The notes under the pieces: generated by a model
Database searches by the model: none
The model's input: only the letters and a program-made list of their open reading frames with translations
What the model was told of the DNA's origin: nothing
Shown: positions 26,164 through 33,707 of the stretch, one piece after another
Position numbering within the stretch: the first letter of the stretch is position 1
How the letters are laid out: the number at the start of each line of letters is the position of its first letter
Source: UBA1422 sp041859095
GTDB lineage: Bacteria; Bacillota; Clostridia; Peptostreptococcales; Anaerovoracaceae
Length of the DNA: 64,000 bases
NCBI GenBank assembly: GCA_041859095.1
Contig: JBHEKY010000027.1
Coordinates: forward strand, 62,001 to 126,000
Reading direction: 5' to 3'
Program-made: the position numbers and the translations under genes

Positions 26164-26883
26164 ATGCAACGAATAATCAATCCATGGACTTTTGGGCTTC
26201 TAGCTCTGCTTGGATACTTTGCCATAAGAAACGGTGCGATGAATGACCCAATGGCTTGGCTGATGGATATAGTTGTTATGCTTCCGGGCATTGTGATTGG
26301 GCTATCCTTTCACGAATACGCCCATGCCTTGGTGGCGTATAAACTGGGAGATGACACCCCCAAAATTCAAGGAAGAGTTACCATTAACCCTCTGGCGCAC
26401 ATCGATCCCATAGGATTCTTGGCCATATTGTTGATTCGTTTTGGCTGGGGCAAACCGGTTGAAATTTATCCGGGTAACTTTAAGAATCGTCGCAGAGACT
26501 CGATTTTGGTTTCGCTTGCGGGGGTTATGATGAATTTATTCGTTGCCATCATTTTCACCTTGGCTTTAAAACTGCTGCTGACGGTTGTGGGTATCAACTT
26601 TTTCATCGCCGGAATGGGCAACAGCATATTTATGATGATTTACTATGTTATATTCATCAATCTAATGCTGATGGTGTTCAATCTCTTACCGGTTCCGCCT
26701 CTGGATGGGTTTTCCATTGTAACAGAAGTATTCAATCTTCGTAAAAGCGAATTCTATTATTGGGTTTCCAACAAGGGATTCTTAATCTTGATGGTGTTGA
26801 TTGTATTCAACATCACCGGACTGATTTTGATGCCTGCCATCAACTTTCTAATGGGGATTGTGGAAACAGTGATTTACCTTTAG
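26164..26883 (+). CDS. Site-2 protease family (M50) membrane metalloprotease
   Basis: A 239-residue polytopic membrane protein. The zinc motif HEYAH is in GLSFHEYAHALVAYKLGD, and the third-ligand motif is NLLPVPPLDG. It lacks a PDZ domain, so it belongs to the small Rip/YwhC-like branch rather than RseP. Its substrates are unknown. ATG 26164 has GGAG six bases upstream. A gap of 38 bases with no terminator seen separates it from the next promoter. Confidence 0.92.
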   Translation: MQRIINPWTFGLLALLGYFAIRNGAMNDPMAWLMDIVVMLPGIVIGLSFHEYAHALVAYKLGDDTPKIQGRVTINPLAHIDPIGFLAILLIRFGWGKPVEIYPGNFKNRRRDSILVSLAGVMMNLFVAIIFTLALKLLLTVVGINFFIAGMGNSIFMMIYYVIFINLMLMVFNLLPVPPLDGFSIVTEVFNLRKSEFYYWVSNKGFLILMVLIVFNITGLILMPAINFLMGIVETVIYL

Positions 26884-26921
26884 CAACTCCCAAAGAAATA
26901 ACTGGAATTCAAGGTATAGTC

Positions 26922-26950
26922 TTGACAAATTATGGAATTTGCTATATGAT
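26922..26950 (+). promoter_or_regulatory. Sigma-A type promoter for the riboswitch-amidase transcript
   Basis: TTGACA (26922-26927) and TATGAT (26945-26950) are 17 bases apart, starting transcription near 26957, about 10 bases before the aptamer. Confidence 0.85.
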
Positions 26951-26966
26951 TGCGCAAAAGGATATC

Positions 26967-27058
26967 CTATGGCAAAGTAGTTGAAAGACTGCGACGCAAA
27001 GCCAGGGGGCTAAATCGAAAGACATGCCAGCCCGGTTGCGGCATCAGATGATGCATAG
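26967..27058 (+). ncRNA. c-di-GMP-I (GEMM-I) riboswitch aptamer
   Basis: The aptamer matches the Vibrio Vc2 architecture block by block. The closing stem is CTATG (26967-26971) with CATAG (27054-27058). GGCAAA is followed by a 5-bp stem capped by a GAAA tetraloop at 26977-26991. The invariant core GACGCAAAGCC (26993-27003), the CTAAA tetraloop-receptor region, and the third stem TGCC-AGCCCGGTTGC-GGCA complete it. The base before CAAA, equal to Vc2 G20, is G (26972). That favours c-di-GMP over the cGAMP-sensing variants, which carry A there. Confidence 0.93.
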
Positions 27059-27075
27059 AATTAGACTTCGTATTT

Positions 27076-27109
27076 GCCATTCGGATTATTCTCGGATGGC
27101 TATTTTATT
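27076..27109 (+). promoter_or_regulatory. Candidate riboswitch expression platform (terminator-like hairpin)
   Basis: GCCATTCG (27076-27083) pairs with CGGATGGC (27093-27100) around a 9-base loop, followed by TATTTTATT. It ends just before the GGAGG of the amidase gene, so it could terminate transcription depending on aptamer state. Whether ligand turns the gene on or off cannot be decided by eye. Confidence 0.65.
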
Positions 27110-27126
27110 GGGTGGAGGACATGAGC

Positions 27127-29049
27127 ATGAGATATGAAAAAACGAAAAAGAAGAAAAGCAGATGGGCTTTGAGTGTCATCCTTGTGGTGGCATTGATCAT
27201 AAACGGAAACATGCTAGGCGAGGTGCATGGTGTGGAATATGCAGCTGCCAATGGTGTGGAATATGCAGCTGCCATCGGAGCTACCAACTATCAAACATTG
27301 GATGAGGCCGTCAGCGCAGTCACGGAGGGGCAAACCATCCGCCTACTCAGTCCGATCGAAATTCATACGGGCGGAGAATCGGGAATTGTGAACAAACCCG
27401 GTATTTCATTTTATTTGGACTTAGGAAACCAATCAATAACCGGCAATCAGGAAGAGTCTATTCTTCAAGTAGTTGCGGGAAGCGTAACAATATATAACGG
27501 TCAAATCTCTAACGCCCTTGAAGGTGGATTAGCTGTTTCAATCGAAGACGAAGCCACAGCAAATGTTTTATTCCCCATCGGTTATCAAAAGCCGGATCCC
27601 ATGGTAGCGGAGCTGGATGTCCCAGCGGCTTATTCTCTTCAATTCACAAACACTGAAAATGGGTCAATCCGATACGGTGCGGTCGATGGGTTGCAATTAC
27701 CTGTCGCGGCAGGAAATCTTTATGCCGGAGAGAATACAACCTTTACTTTTTACTTTGTCCCGGATGTAGGCTACAAAGTCGATTCTTTCAGCATCAATGG
27801 CGTGAACCAGACTGCTGCTACTTCGTATACGATATCAAACTTGACACAAGATGAATCCATCAATGTGATTTTTAGTAAGATTACATTTACCATTATGCCT
27901 TTGGCATATGCAAATAATGCGGTGTCCAAGCTAGGACTTTCTGTGACACCAACTCCTGCAACGGTTGAATATGGTGGAAGCCAATCTTTTACATACACAG
28001 TACGCAACGGGTTTCGGCTCATTGATGTTCTGGTTAATGATGTCAGCATCGGAGCTGTAACCACCATAGAGTTAAACAACATTACCGCTCCGCAGAACGT
28101 GAAAATTCTCCTTGAGAAAACCGCGTTGTTTATTATGTTGGATGCCGGACACTTTGAAAACTATAATCATAGCCCGGTATTATCTAGTTACTATGAAGGT
28201 AACACAATGTGGATATACCATCAATATTTGGAACAATCCCTTGAACAGTATCCGAATATCATAGTGGAAACCACAAGACCAAATAACACGAGGGCAGTTG
28301 GAGAAGCATTGCTTCCCAGCCAGCGTGGTGCCATGGGAGAAGGATATGATTTAATGCTCTCAGTACACTCCAATGCGGCAAGTACCTCGAGTGCGGACCA
28401 CCCTGTTGCAATTTACACGCTGGATCCAAGATACTCTTCGGTTTCCAAAACCTTAGGGCTTAAGCTGGCCACAAAAGTGGCAGAAGTTATGCAGACCTAC
28501 GAAGGTCCAGAGGTCTACAGCAAAGCCCAATCTGATGGTCGTGATTGGTACGGTATCAATCGTGGCGCAACCGATGTAGGCGTTCCAAGCATCATACTGG
28601 AACATTCATTCCATACCAACTACCGTGCTACGGTCTGGCTATCCCAGGATGCAAATCTACGGGCCCTTGCGGCGGCAGAAGCTAAAGTCATTGCAGACTT
28701 TTATGGCATTGCGGCCGCCCCGGTTGTCACGCCCCCGCCAGCACCTGTTGTAGCTCCACCACCGACCCCGACCGGCCCATGGGTAAATGTTGTCTCCGGA
28801 GTAAGGAGAGCAACGATAACCTGGTCATATGTTCCTGGTGCTGCGGGCTACCAGATTTATAGAGCGTATGGAACATCAGGCAAATATTACAAAGTAAAAA
28901 CCATCTACAAGGGAGGGACTCTCAAGTGGACGAATACGGGTAGATCAAAAGGGAAAGTATACACCTACAAAGTGCGATCCTACAAAAAGGTGAACAAAAA
29001 AATCATATATGGAGTTTTCACCGCACCAAAATCCGTTCGAATTAAATAA
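27127..29049 (+). CDS. Secreted N-acetylmuramoyl-L-alanine amidase with C-terminal Fn3-like domain
   Basis: A 640-residue exported cell-wall hydrolase. Residues 1-35 form a signal peptide (basic KTKKKKSRW, then a hydrophobic core). Residues about 45-330 are beta-rich with InlB-repeat-like segments (YKVDSFSINGVNQ, FRLIDVLVNDVSIG). An Amidase_3 domain follows with zinc ligands H342, E357 and H414 and the catalytic E492 in ILEHSFH. A proline-rich linker (about 537-553) leads to a fibronectin-III-like end. It cleaves the bond between muramic acid and the peptide stem. ATG 27127 is placed 8 bases after GGAGG. A c-di-GMP riboswitch precedes it, so wall remodelling probably responds to this messenger. 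Confidence 0.93.
   Translation: MRYEKTKKKKSRWALSVILVVALIINGNMLGEVHGVEYAAANGVEYAAAIGATNYQTLDEAVSAVTEGQTIRLLSPIEIHTGGESGIVNKPGISFYLDLGNQSITGNQEESILQVVAGSVTIYNGQISNALEGGLAVSIEDEATANVLFPIGYQKPDPMVAELDVPAAYSLQFTNTENGSIRYGAVDGLQLPVAAGNLYAGENTTFTFYFVPDVGYKVDSFSINGVNQTAATSYTISNLTQDESINVIFSKITFTIMPLAYANNAVSKLGLSVTPTPATVEYGGSQSFTYTVRNGFRLIDVLVNDVSIGAVTTIELNNITAPQNVKILLEKTALFIMLDAGHFENYNHSPVLSSYYEGNTMWIYHQYLEQSLEQYPNIIVETTRPNNTRAVGEALLPSQRGAMGEGYDLMLSVHSNAASTSSADHPVAIYTLDPRYSSVSKTLGLKLATKVAEVMQTYEGPEVYSKAQSDGRDWYGINRGATDVGVPSIILEHSFHTNYRATVWLSQDANLRALAAAEAKVIADFYGIAAAPVVTPPPAPVVAPPPTPTGPWVNVVSGVRRATITWSYVPGAAGYQIYRAYGTSGKYYKVKTIYKGGTLKWTNTGRSKGKVYTYKVRSYKKVNKKIIYGVFTAPKSVRIK
27227..27274 (+). repeat. 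Perfect 24-bp tandem duplication inside the amidase gene
   Basis: Two identical 24-base units at 27227-27250 and 27251-27274 encode GVEYAAAN-type octapeptides back to back, directly after the predicted signal-peptide cleavage region. Confidence 0.95.
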
Positions 29050-29062
29050 AACCGTTTTCTGG

Positions 29063-29097
29063 AAAGGGCATGGCAATGAAAGCGATGCCCTTTTTTG
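29063..29097 (+). terminator. Intrinsic terminator after the amidase gene
   Basis: AAAGGGCAT (29063-29071) pairs with ATGCCCTTT (29085-29093), followed by a T6 run. Confidence 0.9.
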
Positions 29098-29139
29098 TGC
29101 TCCTCATTTATATGTGGATCGCCGCAACATTGGCCGATG

Positions 29140-29178
29140 ACTATTTTAGCACTCTACATGCGAGAGTGCTAAAATAGT
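29140..29178 (+). promoter_or_regulatory. CIRCE operator (HrcA binding site) of clpB
   Basis: The exact CIRCE consensus TTAGCACTC-N9-GAGTGCTAA is at 29146-29172. The inverted repeat extends to perfect 15-base arms (29140-29154 and 29164-29178). It lies just upstream of the clpB promoter, so HrcA should repress clpB until heat or folding stress. Confidence 0.96.
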
Positions 29179-29207
29179 TGTTTACTTTTTGACTCTGCGG
29201 ATATAAA
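29178..29207 (+). promoter_or_regulatory. Candidate clpB promoter
   Basis: TTGTTT (29178-29183) and TATAAA (29202-29207) are 18 bases apart, abutting the CIRCE arm. Confidence 0.55.
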
Positions 29208-29234
29208 ATAAAAGTACATAAGGAGGTGATTCAA

Positions 29235-31817
29235 TTGAATCTAGAAAAATTTACAGACAAAGCCAGAGATGCCATGGTTGAATGCCAAAATATCGGCATA
29301 CAGGAAGGCCATCAGCAACTGGATGGGGAACACCTTCATCTCGCTTTAATGTTGCAACAAGACGGGCTGATTCCTAAGTTAGTTAAATATATGGAAATTG
29401 AACCCGCAAAAATCGTGGGAGATTTGGAAGATAGAATTGAACAGCTTCCCAAAGTGACCGGCGGAGATGATCAGATATATACTACCCGGCGCTTAAATCA
29501 GTTGTTAATCAATGCAGAAAAACATGCCTCTTCCTTTAAGGATGAGTTTATTAGCGTAGAACACATCTATTTAGCATTACTTGAGGAGAGAGGAACCCCT
29601 TCCGAAAAGATATTCCAGAAATATGGGATTAACAAGGAAAAATTCCTCACAGCGCTGACCACCGTTCGGGGAAATAAAAAAGTAACCACCCAAAACCCAG
29701 AGGAACAATATGAAGCCTTGCAGAAGTACGGCAGGGACCTGGTAGAAATGGCCCGTGAAGGAAAGCTGGATCCAGTGATAGGGCGGGATGAAGAAATCCG
29801 TCACGTCATTCAGATTCTTTCACGAAGGACGAAAAACAATCCGGTGCTCATCGGAGAACCCGGTGTCGGTAAAACTGCCGTAGTGGAAGGGCTGGCCCAA
29901 CGTATTATCAACGGTGATGTGCCGGAAGGCTTAAAAAATAAAACGATTTATGCACTGGACATGGGGTCATTGATTGCAGGCGCTAAATTCCGTGGAGAAT
30001 TTGAAGAGCGACTCAAAGCGGTACTCAGTGAAATTGAAAAATCAGAAGGCAAAATCATTTTGTTTATCGATGAAATCCATAATATCGTCGGTGCAGGGAA
30101 AGCAGAAGGAGCGATGGATGCGGGGAACTTGCTGAAACCTAAACTTGCACGTGGAGAACTGCACTGCATCGGAGCAACCACTTTGGACGAATACCGAAAG
30201 AACATCGAAAAAGACGCAGCGCTGGAGCGGCGTTTTCAAAAGGTACTGGTTGATCAACCTACTTTGGAGGATACCATTTCAATTTTGCGTGGGTTAAAAG
30301 AACGTTTTGAAACCCACCACGGCGTACGGATTACTGACACTGCGCTGATTGCTTGCGCTACGTTATCCGACAGGTATATCAGCGACCGATTTTTGCCGGA
30401 TAAAGCCATCGACCTGATGGATGAAGCCGCTTCCAAAATCCGTACTGAAATCGATAGCATGCCTGCTGAACTAGACCAGATTTTCCGAAAAATCATGCAA
30501 CTGGAAATAGAAAAGCAGGCCTTGGGAAAAGAAAAAGACGAAGCGTCCCATAAGCGGTTGCAAATCATCGAAAAAGAGCTGGCAGATCTGAAGACCGAAA
30601 ACGACGCCATGCGAACACAATGGGAAAGTGAGAAGCGGGCCATTGGTGATTTAAAAAACACCAAAGAGCAGATTGAGGAAGTGAAGCTTCAGATAGAAGA
30701 AGCCGAACGGCAATATGATTTGGAAAAACTTGCTCAACTGAAATATGGCATCCTGCCTGAACTGGAAAAGAAGCTGGTTAAAGATACCAAGAGCGCAGAT
30801 GAAGCCGAGGGCTCAAGACTGCTGAAAGAGGAAGTGACGGAAGAAGAAATCGCGGAAGTGGTTTCCAAATGGACCGGTATTCCTGTCAACAAATTGGTGG
30901 AAACAGAGAAAGAACGGCTGCTAAAACTGCCGGAAATCTTACATAAGCGGGTCATTGGCCAGGATGAAGGAATTAAGGTAGTTTCCGAAGCAGTACTTCG
31001 CGCAAGAGCAGGACTTAAGGATGCGAGAAAACCCATGGGTTCCTTTATTTTCTTAGGCCCAACCGGTGTAGGGAAAACAGAATTGGCCAAAGCCCTTTCG
31101 GAGGCCTTATTCGATTCAGACAAAAATATGATACGTATTGACATGTCGGAATACATGGAAAAACATTCGGTTTCCAGACTGGTGGGTGCGCCTCCGGGAT
31201 ATGTGGGGTACGATGAAGGCGGACAGCTGACAGAAGCGGTCAGAAGAAGACCTTACAGTGTTATTTTGTTTGACGAAATCGAGAAAGCGCATCCGGATGT
31301 GTTCAACATTCTGCTTCAACTATTGGATGACGGTCGTTTGACCGACAATCAGGGCAGAACCGTAGACTTCAAAAACACACTGATTATCATGACATCCAAC
31401 ATCGGCAGCATTTACCTGATCGAGAATATCAAGGAGGATGGGAGCATTGACGATGAAGTTCGGGAACAAGTAGTAGAAGAAATGAAAAAACATTTCAGAC
31501 CTGAATTTATCAACCGTATTGACGATATCGTCGTATTCACGCCGTTGACTGAGAAGGAAATTGTGAAGATTATCGAGATTTCCATGAAAGACATCGAGGG
31601 AAGACTTGCTGATAAGAATATTACGCTGAAGTTGACCGACGGCAGCAAGGCAAGGATTGCAAAAGAGGCGTACTCGCCCCTATACGGTGCCCGACCGGTG
31701 AAACGGTATTTGCAGAAGTATATCGAAACTGAAATTGCCAGAAAAATTATCAGTGGCGAGATCAAGCCCGGAGAGGAAGTTGTCATCGATGAAAAAACCC
31801 ACTTCGGCAGCCAGTAA
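29235..31817 (+). CDS. clpB: ClpB disaggregase (Hsp100 AAA+ chaperone)
   Basis: An 860-residue ATP-driven disaggregase that rescues aggregated proteins with DnaK. The Clp N-domain (residues 1-145) is followed by AAA-1 with Walker A GEPGVGKT and Walker B IILFIDEIHN. A coiled-coil middle domain covers about 395-525, marking it as ClpB rather than ClpC. AAA-2 carries Walker A GPTGVGKT and SEYMEKHSVSRLVGAPPGYVG. TTG 29235 is chosen because AGGAGG ends 8 bases before it and MNLEKFTDKAR is the standard ClpB opening. Regulation by the CIRCE site is expected. Confidence 0.97.
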   Translation: MNLEKFTDKARDAMVECQNIGIQEGHQQLDGEHLHLALMLQQDGLIPKLVKYMEIEPAKIVGDLEDRIEQLPKVTGGDDQIYTTRRLNQLLINAEKHASSFKDEFISVEHIYLALLEERGTPSEKIFQKYGINKEKFLTALTTVRGNKKVTTQNPEEQYEALQKYGRDLVEMAREGKLDPVIGRDEEIRHVIQILSRRTKNNPVLIGEPGVGKTAVVEGLAQRIINGDVPEGLKNKTIYALDMGSLIAGAKFRGEFEERLKAVLSEIEKSEGKIILFIDEIHNIVGAGKAEGAMDAGNLLKPKLARGELHCIGATTLDEYRKNIEKDAALERRFQKVLVDQPTLEDTISILRGLKERFETHHGVRITDTALIACATLSDRYISDRFLPDKAIDLMDEAASKIRTEIDSMPAELDQIFRKIMQLEIEKQALGKEKDEASHKRLQIIEKELADLKTENDAMRTQWESEKRAIGDLKNTKEQIEEVKLQIEEAERQYDLEKLAQLKYGILPELEKKLVKDTKSADEAEGSRLLKEEVTEEEIAEVVSKWTGIPVNKLVETEKERLLKLPEILHKRVIGQDEGIKVVSEAVLRARAGLKDARKPMGSFIFLGPTGVGKTELAKALSEALFDSDKNMIRIDMSEYMEKHSVSRLVGAPPGYVGYDEGGQLTEAVRRRPYSVILFDEIEKAHPDVFNILLQLLDDGRLTDNQGRTVDFKNTLIIMTSNIGSIYLIENIKEDGSIDDEVREQVVEEMKKHFRPEFINRIDDIVVFTPLTEKEIVKIIEISMKDIEGRLADKNITLKLTDGSKARIAKEAYSPLYGARPVKRYLQKYIETEIARKIISGEIKPGEEVVIDEKTHFGSQ

Positions 31818-31865
31818 GACTGCAACAAAGCGGGTTTGAAACATTTCAAAAACCAATCAAATAAC

Positions 31866-32531
31866 TTATGGCCGGTGTCTGGCTTTGGACTGATCCATAT
31901 GGAGTTCCATTGCGCGGACGCCGGCTTCTACGTCTTTATTCACAAAGGCTAGAAATATATCCCGGTGCTCTTTTAAGACGGTTTGCAGGTATTCTTCTTT
32001 TGCATCAAAAGTTCGTCGACCATGACGGATATATGCTTGATAGGATGAAAGAAGATGTGATAGCATCCGGTTATGGGAAGCTTGATAAATGGTTTGATGA
32101 AAATTAACGTTGATATTCAACATTTTCTCTACATCATTTTTCATAGTATAAAACTCCATGAAATCAAAGGTTTCTTCCAACTGCGCCATTTCTTCGTCGG
32201 TAATCCGCTGGATAGCCCAACGTACTGCCTGTACTTCATAAATTTTGCGTAGGATAAACATATCATCCATATCTCTTGCTGAAAGTCCCAGAACATAGGC
32301 CCCCCGGTTTGGAATCATCTCAACCAAACCTTCCATTTCCAGCTGGAGTAGGGCTTCGCGAACCGGGGTCCTACTAACCTTATACTCATCACAAATAGAC
32401 TGTTCAATGAGTTTGTGATCTTTTTTCAGTTTCCCTGACAAAATATCCTCTTTGATTCGATTAAACAAATCAGTAGACAATGGTGCTGCCGTGGTTTTCA
32501 CACCGGTCAGGTCATTTTTTGTAATTGGCAT
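31866..32531 (-). CDS. GntR-family transcriptional regulator, FadR/FCD subfamily
   Basis: A 221-residue regulator. The N-terminal winged helix-turn-helix is LIEQSICDEYKVSRTPVREAL followed by the wing NRGAYVLGL (quoted in part). The C-terminal FCD ligand domain has metal-type histidines in NFHQTIY and EHRDIFLAF. It is the last gene of a minus-strand operon after aconitase and isocitrate dehydrogenase. The operator-like palindrome at 35665-35676 upstream of aconitase is its probable target. Its effector may be a tricarboxylic acid, but that is inference. Confidence 0.93.
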   Translation of the reverse strand: MPITKNDLTGVKTTAAPLSTDLFNRIKEDILSGKLKKDHKLIEQSICDEYKVSRTPVREALLQLEMEGLVEMIPNRGAYVLGLSARDMDDMFILRKIYEVQAVRWAIQRITDEEMAQLEETFDFMEFYTMKNDVEKMLNINVNFHQTIYQASHNRMLSHLLSSYQAYIRHGRRTFDAKEEYLQTVLKEHRDIFLAFVNKDVEAGVRAMELHMDQSKARHRP

Positions 32532-32563
32532 TACGCTTCACCTATTCCTTATGGGGTCTGTCA

Positions 32564-33703
32564 TTAGGAAATCTTCGACAAAATATAATCTGCAAATTGC
32601 TCTCCGGTTGCACCATCCTCACGCCCTGTGATGACCAGTTTCTTTTCTGTTACGGTACATTCTTCGATGGCAGCATACAGTTGGTCTGCTTTGCTTTGAT
32701 ATCCGATATGGGAAAGCAACATGGCCCCGGCACGGATAACACTGCAGGGGTCTGCATATTTGTCACGACCTTCTGCAACCATTCTTGGAGCTGAGCCGTG
32801 GATTGCTTCAAACATGGCATATCGCTTACCTATGTTTGCGCTTCCGGCAGTACCGACACCACCTTGGAATTCTGCAGCCTCATCAGTCAGAATGTCGCCA
32901 TACAGGTTGGGAAGGATCATGACCTGGAATTGGGTGCGTCGCTTGGTGTCAACCAATTTAGCAGTCATGATATCGATATACCAGTCGTCCACTTCAATTC
33001 CCGGGTAGTCTTCGCCAATCCGTTTGCAGACTTCAAGGAACTTCCCATCGGTGGTTTTAACTACATTAGCTTTGGTGACGATGGTGACTCTTTTTTTATT
33101 GTTTGCTTTGGCGTAGTCAAAGGCAAGTTTGGCAATTCGTTCGGTCCCCTGGGTAGTGATCACTCGAAAGTCAATGGCCAAATCGTCCTGAATTGTGACG
33201 CCTTGACTGCCCATTGCATAAAGACACTCCGTGTTTTCCCGGAAGAATGTCCAATCTACGCCCTGGTCTTCAATTGTCACTGGCCGAACATTGGCAAACA
33301 AATCCAGTTCTTTTCTCATTGCCACGTTGGCACTTTCCACATTCGCCCAGACATCACCCTTGCGTGGGGTAGTGGTAGGACCTTTCAACAGCACATGGCA
33401 TTTTTTTATTTCGGCCAACACATCTTCAGGAATGGCCTTGTCCACTGCTGCGCGATTTTCAATGGTTAGCCCTTCAATAATCCGAAACTCGACTTTCCCT
33501 TTGGCCACTTCATCTGCCAGAAGGGTGAGGAGGACTTTATGGGCATTTGCCGTGATGGCTGGACCGATGCCGTCGCCACCGATGATACCGATGATGATGG
33601 TATCTAGCGCCTGATATTCTATGAAATCCGAAGATTCTTTCATTTTTTCGATTCTGGCCAACTGCGCTGCTACGATATTTTCAAACTGCTTTATATAATC
33701 CAT
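32564..33703 (-). CDS. icd: Isocitrate/isopropylmalate-family dehydrogenase, probably isocitrate dehydrogenase
   Basis: A 379-residue beta-decarboxylating dehydrogenase. Residues about 40-45 show IIGGDGIGP, LLKGPTTTPRKG marks the substrate loop, SANVAMRKELDLFANVRPV the conserved arginines, and NLYGDILTDEAAEFQGG the metal aspartates. Adjacency to aconitase supports isocitrate rather than isopropylmalate as substrate. The coenzyme site HGSAPRMVAEG has neither the classic NADP (KY) nor the usual NAD residues, so cofactor choice is unclear. An N-terminal extension of about 30 residues is present. The gene starts 4 bases after the aconitase stop. Confidence 0.88.
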   Translation of the reverse strand: MDYIKQFENIVAAQLARIEKMKESSDFIEYQALDTIIIGIIGGDGIGPAITANAHKVLLTLLADEVAKGKVEFRIIEGLTIENRAAVDKAIPEDVLAEIKKCHVLLKGPTTTPRKGDVWANVESANVAMRKELDLFANVRPVTIEDQGVDWTFFRENTECLYAMGSQGVTIQDDLAIDFRVITTQGTERIAKLAFDYAKANNKKRVTIVTKANVVKTTDGKFLEVCKRIGEDYPGIEVDDWYIDIMTAKLVDTKRRTQFQVMILPNLYGDILTDEAAEFQGGVGTAGSANIGKRYAMFEAIHGSAPRMVAEGRDKYADPCSVIRAGAMLLSHIGYQSKADQLYAAIEECTVTEKKLVITGREDGATGEQFADYILSKIS

Positions 33704-33707
33704 AGAA

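Noticed and set aside
26967..27058. cGAMP-sensing GEMM-Ib variant instead of c-di-GMP aptamer
   Set aside because: The specificity base corresponding to Vc2 position 20 is G, whereas cGAMP variants have A.
32798..33469. A 223-codon plus-strand open frame inside the isocitrate dehydrogenase gene
   Set aside because: It lies antisense to a clear conserved enzyme and lacks any start signal or family resemblance.
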